From assembly GCA_036010905.1 (NCBI GenBank), contig DASCMH010000016.1, positions 1 through 64,000 on the forward strand: a stretch of DNA of 64,000 nt, written 5' to 3'. Position numbers and translations under genes: made by a program. Source of the stretch: SMWD01 sp002729875 (GTDB taxonomy: Bacteria > Pseudomonadota > Gammaproteobacteria > Steroidobacterales > GCA-2729495). Below the pieces are notes generated by a model. It searched no databases, had not been told where the DNA came from, and saw only the letters and a list, made by a program, of their open reading frames with translations. Below are positions 18,554-25,146 of this stretch, one piece after another. Position 1 is the stretch's first letter. Every line of letters starts with the position of its first letter.

Positions 18554-18985
18554 ATGGGTACACTCAATAGAGCAATAGAAATCGCTGCAGCTTCTCATGA
18601 GGGTCAATTTGACAAAGCAGGCCAGCCATATATTTTACACCCCTTGCGAGTAATGATGTCCGTTTCGTCTCTCTACGAAAAAATAGCTGCTGCGCTACAC
18701 GATGTTGTCGAAGACACCCCCTGGACTCTTGCGCAACTAGCGGAAGAAGGATTTCCTGGTGAAGTTGTTGATGCTGTGGAAGCTCTAACCAAGCGAAAGG
18801 GTGAGTCGCGTATGGATGCCGCCAAACGGGCCAAAGCAAATGTTATTGCGAGAGTCGTGAAGCGGGCCGATGTTTCAGACAATTTAGATCTCGGTCGAAT
18901 ACCCGAGCCAACCGAAAAAGATTATAAACGTATTGAAGAATACAAAAAGATTAAGGAATTTTTAGATGATGCACAGGCAACCTAA
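18554..18985 (+). CDS. Small HD-domain protein, alarmone-hydrolase-like (cassette gene)
   Basis: 143 aa. It matches the single-domain HD hydrolase group related to the SpoT/RelA hydrolase region and MESH1-type small alarmone hydrolases: H29 (YILHPLRV), H49-D50 (ALHDVVEDT) with the following E53-D54, and a late ADVSDNLDLGR acid. It would remove the 3'-pyrophosphate of (p)ppGpp or a related nucleotide using Mn2+. It starts 16 nt after attC-1 R', and its stop codon TAA lies inside the R'' box of attC-2, as is common in cassettes. There is no synthetase domain. Confidence 0.75.
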   Translation: MGTLNRAIEIAAASHEGQFDKAGQPYILHPLRVMMSVSSLYEKIAAALHDVVEDTPWTLAQLAEEGFPGEVVDAVEALTKRKGESRMDAAKRAKANVIARVVKRADVSDNLDLGRIPEPTEKDYKRIEEYKKIKEFLDDAQAT

Positions 18986-19060
18986 CCAGTGTGAGCTACC
19001 GCTCGTTTCCACTCGCTCAACGGCGCACTGCGCGCGCTGCCGCAGCCCAAGGCGTTAGGT
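18980..19060 (+). other. attC-2
   Basis: R'' ACCTAAC at 18980-18986 and R' GTTAGGT at 19054-19060 are exact reverse complements and fit RYYYAAC/GTTRRRY. The 81-bp length and an imperfectly palindromic GC-rich centre complete a textbook attC site. Confidence 0.85.
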
Positions 19061-19065
19061 GGCTC

Positions 19066-19875
19066 ATGCAGACGAACGAATTGACGACTAAGGGCGCACC
19101 GACAGCAATCAAGACCTGTTTGGCAGCTGTGTTTGGCGGCACATTCATATTCGTTTGTCTCGTTGGTTTCAGCCTACTGACAGCGCAGTTCAATGCCGAC
19201 AACTGGCCAGCCATACCTTGGTTTCCGCTACCAGTGCTCGCCGTCGTTTTCGGTGTGGCGTGGTGGTGTGACAGGCGCTGGGATATTGGCCTGCGAACGC
19301 GGTGCCAGGCACCGATTACAGTCATCGCTGCGTTCGCCGTCACTTCCAATGTCGCAGCCCGTGCAGTTTGGGTGTTGGAAAAGACCTGGCACGGTACTGT
19401 TTATTCGGCACCGAGCGGGCCGGATGGTGTGAGCGCGCTGTTCTCGGCGACATACTGGGTCGTTATCTCGGTTGCGCTATCTACGTCGTCGGAAACGTGT
19501 TTCCGCGGTATCATGCAGACACAGCTTTCGCGCCATCTTGGCGCTGCCGCAGCCGTTGGTATTGTCATCCTATTTAATACTTTCTCCCATCCGTGGGATT
19601 CTTTATGGCCGCGTTTCTTTGGCGTACTCGCCATCCTGTTTGCATGGGGTTGGTTGCGTCATATTAGCGGCTCATTGAAGGTGTGCATTCTGACGCATAT
19701 CGCAGCAGTCATGATTGGTGACATTATATTCTGGCTGACAGGTCCCGTCGCTTTTGGAGAATACTCGAACGCCGACAGGGTCGCGGTAGCAAGCGTTGGC
19801 CTCGTATCGCTGGTATTGTCATTCTATTTGTCGCGTCAAATCACGCAATCCACGGTCGGACGTGAAAATGAGTGA
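19066..19875 (+). CDS. CPBP-family membrane protein (cassette gene)
   Basis: 269 aa from the ATG at 19066, 5 nt after the attC-2 R' box. An upstream in-frame start at 18991 lies inside the attC and is ignored. About 7-8 membrane helices are predicted. CPBP (CAAX protease/bacteriocin-processing) motifs: motif 1 reads SETCFRG (E143), so the first Glu of the usual EExxxR is Ser142; motif 2 is FNTFSHPWDSLW; motif 3 is LTHIAAVMIGD. Family members cleave within membranes or give bacteriocin self-immunity. The altered first acid raises doubt about catalysis. Confidence 0.8.
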   Translation: MQTNELTTKGAPTAIKTCLAAVFGGTFIFVCLVGFSLLTAQFNADNWPAIPWFPLPVLAVVFGVAWWCDRRWDIGLRTRCQAPITVIAAFAVTSNVAARAVWVLEKTWHGTVYSAPSGPDGVSALFSATYWVVISVALSTSSETCFRGIMQTQLSRHLGAAAAVGIVILFNTFSHPWDSLWPRFFGVLAILFAWGWLRHISGSLKVCILTHIAAVMIGDIIFWLTGPVAFGEYSNADRVAVASVGLVSLVLSFYLSRQITQSTVGRENE

Positions 19876-19893
19876 ACTCGTTTGCTATTCATC

Positions 19894-19989
19894 ACCTAAC
19901 CAGTACATGCAAGCGACACCTGACTCGTCTGCACCGTTGCTGCCGCATGCGATATGCCGTGTAAAACGCGCCTGTTGCGGGCGTTAGCT
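19894..19989 (+). other. attC-3
   Basis: R'' ACCTAAC at 19894-19900 and R' GTTAGCT at 19983-19989, one mismatch between the two when paired. 96 bp, in the same orientation as attC-2. Confidence 0.75.
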
Positions 19990-20014
19990 GACTTTGAATT
20001 ATCACCATACTGCG

Positions 20015-20653
20015 ATGAAATTGCTTTCTATCAACGCATCGCTACCCGTGACAGTTCACAATCGTGGCAAGAACATTTCAACTGGAATCTACAAAGAACC
20101 AGTTGACGGACCGGTGACAGTCAGGACGTTAAATATTGATGGCGATCAACAGGTGGATCTGAAGAATCATGGTGGCGAATTCAAGGCCGTCTATGCCTAT
20201 TCATACGATCACTATCCATATTGGGAAGCATCTCTCGATATTGGCAAGATGCCGATGGGACAGTTCGGGGAAAACCTGACGATTTCTGCGCTCGACGAAT
20301 CTAAATCATGTATTGGTGATCAACTAAAAATTGGTAGTGCGATTTTCGTTATCACTCAACCTCGAGTGCCATGCTTTAAGCTTGGCATTCGATTTGATAA
20401 CCCAGATATGCCCAGAATGTTTATCAAGTCTGGCTATACCGGTTTCTACTTAAAGGTGTTAGAAGAAGGCATTATCGAAGCCGGAGATGAAGTTAGGGTC
20501 ATTGGCCATAGTGACACCGGCGTAAAGGTTAGAGAGCTTTTTGAGGCCTACTACAATTTTGATCCGGCTTTGAGCCACTCGATATTTGAGTCGGCTCTGG
20601 CTGTTCCTGAGTTATCTCCAGAGTGGCGAAAAAAGATTGAGGCACGGTGTTAA
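20015..20653 (+). CDS. MOSC-domain protein, YiiM-type (cassette gene)
   Basis: 212 aa from ATG 20015 (MKLLSINASLPV), the usual family start; a TTG at 19994 would add 7 residues. It shows the MOSC pattern: FTTG-like tract (NISTGIYKEPVDG), DLKNHGGEFKAVYAYSYDHYPYWE, GQFGENLT, and TQPRVPCFKLGIRF with the conserved Cys. MOSC proteins handle molybdenum cofactor and sulfur and take part in N-hydroxylated base detoxification. As a cassette gene it would be a detoxification cargo. It lies 26 nt after attC-3 R'. Confidence 0.88.
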   Translation: MKLLSINASLPVTVHNRGKNISTGIYKEPVDGPVTVRTLNIDGDQQVDLKNHGGEFKAVYAYSYDHYPYWEASLDIGKMPMGQFGENLTISALDESKSCIGDQLKIGSAIFVITQPRVPCFKLGIRFDNPDMPRMFIKSGYTGFYLKVLEEGIIEAGDEVRVIGHSDTGVKVRELFEAYYNFDPALSHSIFESALAVPELSPEWRKKIEARC

Positions 20654-20672
20654 TGCAAATTGAGGCAAAGCA

Positions 20673-20695
20673 AGCTAACCAGCACAGGCAGCGGA
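20673..20695 (+). other. Truncated attC (left end only)
   Basis: AGCTAAC (20673-20679) followed by CAGCACAGGCAGCGG looks like an R'' box with its L'' arm. It is the exact reverse complement of the R' box of attC-3. No matching GTTAGCT appears downstream, so the right half has been lost at a junction with non-cassette DNA. Confidence 0.6.
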
Positions 20696-20818
20696 TATTT
20701 AACCCAGTAGAGTAAAAAGCTCCCAAAGAGTGTCGAGCTCTGTTACTACGCTATATACTCACACGATTGCCGAACCTGGCACTCGATTTTTCCGCGCCAA
20801 GAAACAGGGGATAGAAAA

Positions 20819-21214
20819 TTGGATAGATCTCAATACTTCTATCGCACCGTAATCATCAGTAAACAAGGGGACAAGGTGTCACTGGTTGATATTTTCGATC
20901 CCAAAAAAGAGGCGCTGGACTTTGAACCCTGGCTGGGAATTATAGTTTCCCTGGCAGACGGTAAGCACACCATTCAGGAACTGGTCGATTATCTTGTTTC
21001 GCATTATCAGGGTACGCCGCCGAGCAATCTTGCAGATACCCTCGAATCCGCGATCAACCGCCTGATCGAAACCGAGATGATCAAGCTGTCCGAGGGAGCC
21101 ATTGAGCTTCCTTATTATCTGGCGGTTCCCGCGAATGTCATGGACATAGAAAAAGCCAAGCGGTTGATGGCGGAAGACGGTTACCCAGCAGACGACACAC
21201 CGACCCTGAACTAG
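20819..21214 (+). CDS. PqqD-like small protein
   Basis: 131 aa from a TTG at 20819, preceded by CAGGGG. The central part (SLADGKHTIQELVDYLVSHYQG, ..LIETEMIKL) resembles the PqqD-type winged-helix peptide chaperone that binds precursor peptides of RiPP radical SAM enzymes. No radical SAM partner or precursor peptide is adjacent. It lies between a truncated attC and an antitoxin remnant, so it seems to belong to a segment that replaced parts of two cassettes, or it is host DNA between cassettes. Confidence 0.5.
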   Translation: MDRSQYFYRTVIISKQGDKVSLVDIFDPKKEALDFEPWLGIIVSLADGKHTIQELVDYLVSHYQGTPPSNLADTLESAINRLIETEMIKLSEGAIELPYYLAVPANVMDIEKAKRLMAEDGYPADDTPTLN

Positions 21215-21242
21215 CTGCATCGGTCAGTTTTCAACCAGCCGG

Positions 21243-21359
21243 ATGCGGCCAGAGAGATTTGCGGAAACAGCACTAACAGCCGATGCCAAACCTCGTTTCG
21301 AGACGGTTTTTAATGCGCTGAAAAACCTTGACGTAAAGCTCAGCGTATCTGCCGCGTAA
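21243..21359 (+). pseudogene. C-terminal remnant of an addiction-module antidote (HigA-like) gene
   Basis: The frame encodes ...ALTADAKPRFETVFNALKNL followed by DVKLSVSAA. This matches the end of the addiction-module antidote family, in which LYKAL....P.F.TVL.V..ALG.KL is typical. The helix-turn-helix upstream is missing. The stop codon TAA (21357-21359) lies inside the R'' box of attC-5, as in an intact cassette. No toxin gene remains. Toxin-antitoxin cassettes are frequent in sedentary integrons. Confidence 0.6.
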
Positions 21360-21414
21360 CCAGCTGAAGTAGACGGGCCGGCCTGTCGACCGCCCTCTGT
21401 CAAAGGCGTTATGC
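21354..21414 (+). other. attC-5
   Basis: R'' GCGTAAC at 21354-21360 and R' GTTATGC at 21408-21414 (one mismatch when paired), 61 bp. The inner arms AGTAGACGGGC and GCCCTCTGTCA form an imperfect hairpin. Short attC sites of about 60 bp are typical. Confidence 0.7.
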
Positions 21415-21428
21415 GGACTACACATGCA

Positions 21429-21677
21429 ATGGACCCAAACATTAATTTCAAATTAAAGTTGTATAAGCCGACGAGGACAGCATTATCCTGGTTTGCCCTG
21501 TTTGCTTTTGGCATGGGCGCATATGCCTATTGGAAGGAAATTGGAGACATTAGCCAGGTTATACAGGCAGTCTCTTTTGGGCTCATGGGGTTATTGCTCA
21601 GACTCACAGTATTTCGACAACCGAACGTAACCCCGACCCAACCCGAAGAAGAAGAAAGAACCGACGGCGACTCTTAG
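21429..21677 (+). CDS. Small membrane protein (cassette gene)
   Basis: 82 aa from the ATG at 21429; an ATG at 21411 lies inside the R' box and would add 6 residues. Two hydrophobic segments (TALSWFALFAFGMGAYAYW and VIQAVSFGLMGLLLRLTVF) and an acidic tail (PEEEERTDGDS) are visible. No family recognised. It is the last plus-strand gene of the array and no attC follows before the convergent gene at 21693, so the cassette may be truncated. Confidence 0.6.
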   Translation: MDPNINFKLKLYKPTRTALSWFALFAFGMGAYAYWKEIGDISQVIQAVSFGLMGLLLRLTVFRQPNVTPTQPEEEERTDGDS

Positions 21678-21692
21678 AGCGGGAACATTAGT

Positions 21693-23141
21693 TCATCGTC
21701 GCGCTACATTGACTTCAACAAACCACCACGCCACTCCATAGTCCCACTCGAATGGCCCCTGCCCTGCCCCGGGTTGGATACGAAGCACATACTCGCGTTC
21801 TGGCGCCAGCAATAAATGAATATTCTCACTGTTATCGCGCCTGCTGCGTGACTCCGCCACACCGATCAAATTATCACCCGACACCTCATAAAGCAGCATG
21901 TCGAGATCGTAAAGTGTTGCCGTCGAATCAAATGCCAACAATCCTCCGCTACCACGGATATCAATATTCCAGACCAGCGACAGGACCAGGTACCCGGCTA
22001 CAGAACCGGTCGAAAAACGATAGGTGGCCTGCCGATTGCTGTCACCCAATCCCCCGAATGACTCATCGTGGTCGAACCCTGCCGGACCCATCCGCCCGCC
22101 GGATGCATGGTCCTCGGCGCTATCCTGCTCACCGGCAAGCAGAATCCGGTAACTATTATGAATATTCAGCTGACCGGCACCATAGCGCCGGTCCAGGCCA
22201 TTTGCGGTCCGATTACTTCCGTTGGCGCGATAACCGACGATATCCACCCCCGAAGCATTACGGGTAACCCGGTCGGCACCGGCCAGCAGGACCGCCTTGA
22301 TGATTTCTGTACGTTCGGCATTAAAAATCTTGTCGCCACGCCTGTTCGCAGTCGCGCCACGGGACAACAAGGGATCTGCATGGCCGACACCAACCAGCAA
22401 AGCAGCGACTGAAGCGACCCGCCCGGTTGCCGCGCTCGGGGTCTTGTCCGGCACGACCAGGTGCGGACGAGTGCGGCCGGCAATATAATCCCGGCCAAGT
22501 GCCAGCGTTTTACGGTGCCGGTCGAAACCGGTATGCGCCACCGACAAGACATTAAACGCATCGGCCAACAGCGGCGCTTTGTTGCCGCCATTAAAACCAA
22601 CCACATGAAATAACTCATCTGTTTCTATCAACCAGTCAACTCGCCTCAGGGTGTCGTCATTGGCCTGATCCATAACCTCTTTTGCCGCACTACCGACCCA
22701 TGCGTGACTGGCAACCCGGTGTGCCGTTACTTTTGGCGGACGGACTTGCCCAAGGCGCAGAAACACGGGACCAAACCAGTTACCCACCAGGTAACTCGAT
22801 ACCTGTTCTATCCCCGGCGACACGGATAACTGTAGCCCGAAAAACCGCCGGGCGACGCCGGTCGCATGCCCCGAAAACGGTGCATAAACCTGCGGGCCAC
22901 CTTCACCAACGGTAATTTTCTTGCCCTGAAACGCGGCATTCAGCCTGTCCGGTGCATAGGTCACCTCACCGGCATCGTTTGTTTTGCCGGCCTCCACAAT
23001 CATGACCGGAACCCCGGTCGCCACCGGCAATGATGCACCAAGCTCCTCACGCAGGGTGTCATATCCGACATCGGTAAAATAATCCGCCCGCGCAGCCGTA
23101 CATGCCGCCAGCAATATCACGATGCAACAATAAATTTGCAT
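21693..23141 (-). CDS. Exported, degenerate subtilase-like protein
   Basis: 482 aa from ATG 23141, which gives a good signal peptide (MQIYCCIVILLAACTAARA); a GTG at 23171 overlapping the previous stop would add 10 residues. The middle region recalls peptidase S8: GHATGVARRFFG in place of the HGTHVAG His motif, and TPSAATGRVASVAALLVG in place of the GTSfAtP Ser motif. The catalytic Ser position is not in the normal GTS context. The C-terminus (MLLYEVSGDNLIGVAESRSRRDNSENIHLLL) resembles a PPC-type domain. It may be an inactive or highly divergent serine protease. Confidence 0.55.
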   Translation of the reverse strand: MQIYCCIVILLAACTAARADYFTDVGYDTLREELGASLPVATGVPVMIVEAGKTNDAGEVTYAPDRLNAAFQGKKITVGEGGPQVYAPFSGHATGVARRFFGLQLSVSPGIEQVSSYLVGNWFGPVFLRLGQVRPPKVTAHRVASHAWVGSAAKEVMDQANDDTLRRVDWLIETDELFHVVGFNGGNKAPLLADAFNVLSVAHTGFDRHRKTLALGRDYIAGRTRPHLVVPDKTPSAATGRVASVAALLVGVGHADPLLSRGATANRRGDKIFNAERTEIIKAVLLAGADRVTRNASGVDIVGYRANGSNRTANGLDRRYGAGQLNIHNSYRILLAGEQDSAEDHASGGRMGPAGFDHDESFGGLGDSNRQATYRFSTGSVAGYLVLSLVWNIDIRGSGGLLAFDSTATLYDLDMLLYEVSGDNLIGVAESRSRRDNSENIHLLLAPEREYVLRIQPGAGQGPFEWDYGVAWWFVEVNVARR

Positions 23142-23167
23142 CCCGTTCCGGCCATGAACCCTGCCGA

Positions 23168-23545
23168 TCACTGATTCAGTGTTGTTTGCGGCATCAGTGG
23201 ATTGCAGTTCCTGATCGTGACCTGACCCTGCAACAGGTTGCCCTTCGAGTACTCAGAGAAAATGCACTTATTTGTCGCCGGGTCATAATTCTCGATCCAC
23301 AGGTTATCATCCTTCCAGGTCGTGGCAATATGCAACTGCCCGGCAGGAACTGCAATCGCCATAACGCCACCCCAGTTCTTGACGAACACCTGCTGGAAGT
23401 GAAAAAAATAGGCAGCCCAGCCAATCAAAAGAATGACAATGGCGCCAACAAAAGCCCCTCGCCAATAATCAAGCCTGCCGCCAACGACATATAAGGCGCC
23501 ACTGGCCATGGCAAAGAATAGCGCCCAATAGAAATAGGTGATCAT
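23168..23545 (-). CDS. Membrane protein of unknown function
   Basis: 125 aa from ATG 23545. Two membrane helices (about 3-20 and 28-50) are followed by a polar domain with a conserved-looking AVPAGQLHIATTWKDDNLWIENYDP segment and two Cys. Its stop overlaps a possible GTG start of the next gene by 4 bp, so the two genes are likely coupled. No family recognised. Confidence 0.65.
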   Translation of the reverse strand: MITYFYWALFFAMASGALYVVGGRLDYWRGAFVGAIVILLIGWAAYFFHFQQVFVKNWGGVMAIAVPAGQLHIATTWKDDNLWIENYDPATNKCIFSEYSKGNLLQGQVTIRNCNPLMPQTTLNQ

Positions 23546-23595
23546 GCTTACAGTCTCCACTTGGTTGGCGAATGGTATTTCACCAGGCAAGCAAA

Positions 23596-24468
23596 TTATT
23601 TTGCCACCAGCGCCAGCGCCCACGCCGCCACGATGACACACAGCGCTACACCACCCAGTGCAATTTCACGGCCCACATTCGTCCTGATTGAACCTGCCCT
23701 GAGGCCGATGATGCCACCGGGCAAGAACCCGGCGATAAAGCCGGTCAGGTGCGCAACAATATCAGTTCGTTCATCGCCGGTACCCAACCAGGCCAACAGG
23801 ATAATGGCGCCAACCAGCGGCGCCGAACGCCGCGCCCAACCGGTCTGGTCGAGCCGACGCCCGAGCCATAACCAGGCTGAAAGCGAACCCAGGGCCGCAA
23901 AAACTGCCGTTGAGGCGCCGATGGACGTATGTGATGCACGCTGCACGACTGCATTCATCAGGTTACCGGCGATACCGCCGAACAGGATTAAACAACCGGC
24001 CAGCCCGCCACCCAATTCCCGTGCCAGCAAACCACCGAATACCGCTCCAAACCCCACATTGACCAAGACATGACCTATATCGGCGTGCAACATGAGTGCC
24101 GTCGCGGCACGCCACCATTCACCGGCATACATGAGGGCAACATCGGCGCGGCCAATCGTGAGCCAGTTAATACCAAAAGCGTAGCGACCCTGGGCCAGAT
24201 AGCACAGCAACAAAATAGCGGACCAGGCGCAGACCAAGATGGTTGCACCCGGTTGTGCCGGAACATGGCGGGCCAGTGGACGGGCACGTCGATTCTCGGC
24301 TTCCCACAACTGTAACTGCTCACTGGCTCGTGCTGCTTGGTGCTCGGGCACACTCAGCCGCCAGCCAAACAGGCCTCGTTCGATCTCGTGGTTTATATTC
24401 ATCGCCAACAGAACGAGTGCGCGATCACCAACTTCCTGCCCCCGGATGGAACGATAAATGATGACCAT
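23596..24468 (-). CDS. Rhomboid-family intramembrane serine protease
   Basis: 290 aa. Six or more helices carry rhomboid motifs: the HADIGHVLVN helix (TM2 His/Asn), GASTAVFAALG with the catalytic Ser in GxSx, and the catalytic His in VAHLTGFIAGF. An N-terminal cytosolic extension (about 70 residues) precedes the core. It cleaves substrate helices in the membrane. It is followed by the small membrane protein and the subtilase-like protein, and preceded by an 87-aa coiled-coil gene 3 bp away. Confidence 0.88.
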   Translation of the reverse strand: MVIIYRSIRGQEVGDRALVLLAMNINHEIERGLFGWRLSVPEHQAARASEQLQLWEAENRRARPLARHVPAQPGATILVCAWSAILLLCYLAQGRYAFGINWLTIGRADVALMYAGEWWRAATALMLHADIGHVLVNVGFGAVFGGLLARELGGGLAGCLILFGGIAGNLMNAVVQRASHTSIGASTAVFAALGSLSAWLWLGRRLDQTGWARRSAPLVGAIILLAWLGTGDERTDIVAHLTGFIAGFLPGGIIGLRAGSIRTNVGREIALGGVALCVIVAAWALALVAK

Positions 24469-24471
24469 GGG

Positions 24472-24735
24472 TCAGAACCGGTTGATCGGCCCCCGGGTCG
24501 GTTTCTTGCGTTTTACCCGGCCCGCCGGTTTCTTTCTGGCCTCATCCGGATCCATACCTGCAGCAACCGCAGCGCGGGTCGCGGATAACCGTTTACGACT
24601 GTACTGGATCTGCCGAGTACGCGCGGCAATCGCCCGGTCCAGCCGTTCAAGCGCTGCTTCGGCAGCCGGGTCGCCGGTGCCCAGGCGTTCTTCGAGCTCA
24701 CGTTTTCTTTCTTCAAGTTCTGCCAATGTTGCCAA
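24472..24735 (-). CDS. Small charged coiled-coil protein
   Basis: 87 aa with a TTG start at 24735, chosen because GGAG lies about 9 nt upstream. Very Arg/Glu-rich helices (ELEERKRELEERLG, LDRAIAARTRQIQYSRKRL) and a basic tail (RVKRKKPTRG) suggest a nucleic-acid-associated or structural protein. No family recognised. Its stop lies 3 bp before the rhomboid start. Confidence 0.65.
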   Translation of the reverse strand: MATLAELEERKRELEERLGTGDPAAEAALERLDRAIAARTRQIQYSRKRLSATRAAVAAGMDPDEARKKPAGRVKRKKPTRGPINRF

Positions 24736-24805
24736 TACGATTTCTCCAGTGCTACGCAGGAACAGTCATGGCGACGGGCAACTCAACCCGGATAACGACA
24801 CAGCA

Positions 24806-25141
24806 TCAGTCATCGTGGTCGTGGTCGTGATCATGCGAATGGCCATGGTCATGCCCATGATTGTGACTGTGACCGGAATCATGTGCGGCGGAAAAATGAT
24901 CCTCATGCGGTAGCGGAGAATCAAAGGTATGCGCATATTTTGGCCTGGCCTGCGGTGCTTTCGGTTCATCGCCTGACTTGCGCCAGCCACGACCCTTGAG
25001 GTGAAAATTGGGCGCCGACAACAACTTGCCGAGTTCCGGCTTGCCACATGCGGGGCAGTCGAGCAGAGGTGGCGCATCGAGTTTCTGCAATTCATCGAAG
25101 TGATGACCGCAGGCATGGCATTGATAAGAGAAAATTGGCAT
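24806..25141 (-). CDS. FmdB-type zinc-ribbon protein with His/Asp-rich tail
   Basis: 111 aa. The N-terminus MPIFSYQCHACGHHF...CPACGKPEL is the FmdB zinc ribbon (two CxxC pairs). The last 25 residues are almost all His, Asp, Gly and Ser (repeated HDHDHD/HGHDHG), which is unusual for FmdB and suggests binding of Ni, Zn, Cu or Co. It starts 5 bp after nnrS ends and is probably in its operon. FmdB was named from amidase operons but its role is unclear. Confidence 0.85.
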   Translation of the reverse strand: MPIFSYQCHACGHHFDELQKLDAPPLLDCPACGKPELGKLLSAPNFHLKGRGWRKSGDEPKAPQARPKYAHTFDSPLPHEDHFSAAHDSGHSHNHGHDHGHSHDHDHDHDD

Positions 25142-25146
25142 AGCTT

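Larger units (their letters stand above)
18448..21414 (+). mobile_element. Integron gene-cassette array without integrase (CALIN)
   Basis: Four attC-like sites with matched R''/R' core boxes and one truncated site separate short, same-strand, promoterless genes, each starting within about 5-30 nt of an R' box. This is the defining layout of integron cassettes. No intI gene lies within the window, so the array fits a CALIN (cluster of attC sites lacking an integrase). Cargo in order: HD alarmone-hydrolase-like, CPBP membrane protein, MOSC protein, an interrupted segment with a PqqD-like gene, an antitoxin remnant, and after the last site a small membrane protein. The best site (attC-2) has perfect reverse-complementary cores. 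Confidence 0.8.

Noticed and set aside
20819..21214. PqqD-like gene as part of the PQQ pathway serving the dehydrogenase at 10851
   Set aside because: No pqqA, B, C or E genes are nearby, and the protein has a cassette-array setting; a RiPP-chaperone-like fold does not prove a PQQ role.
18448..21677. Search for an integron integrase gene (intI) beside the array
   Set aside because: No tyrosine recombinase frame is present within the window on either strand, so no complete integron can be claimed.
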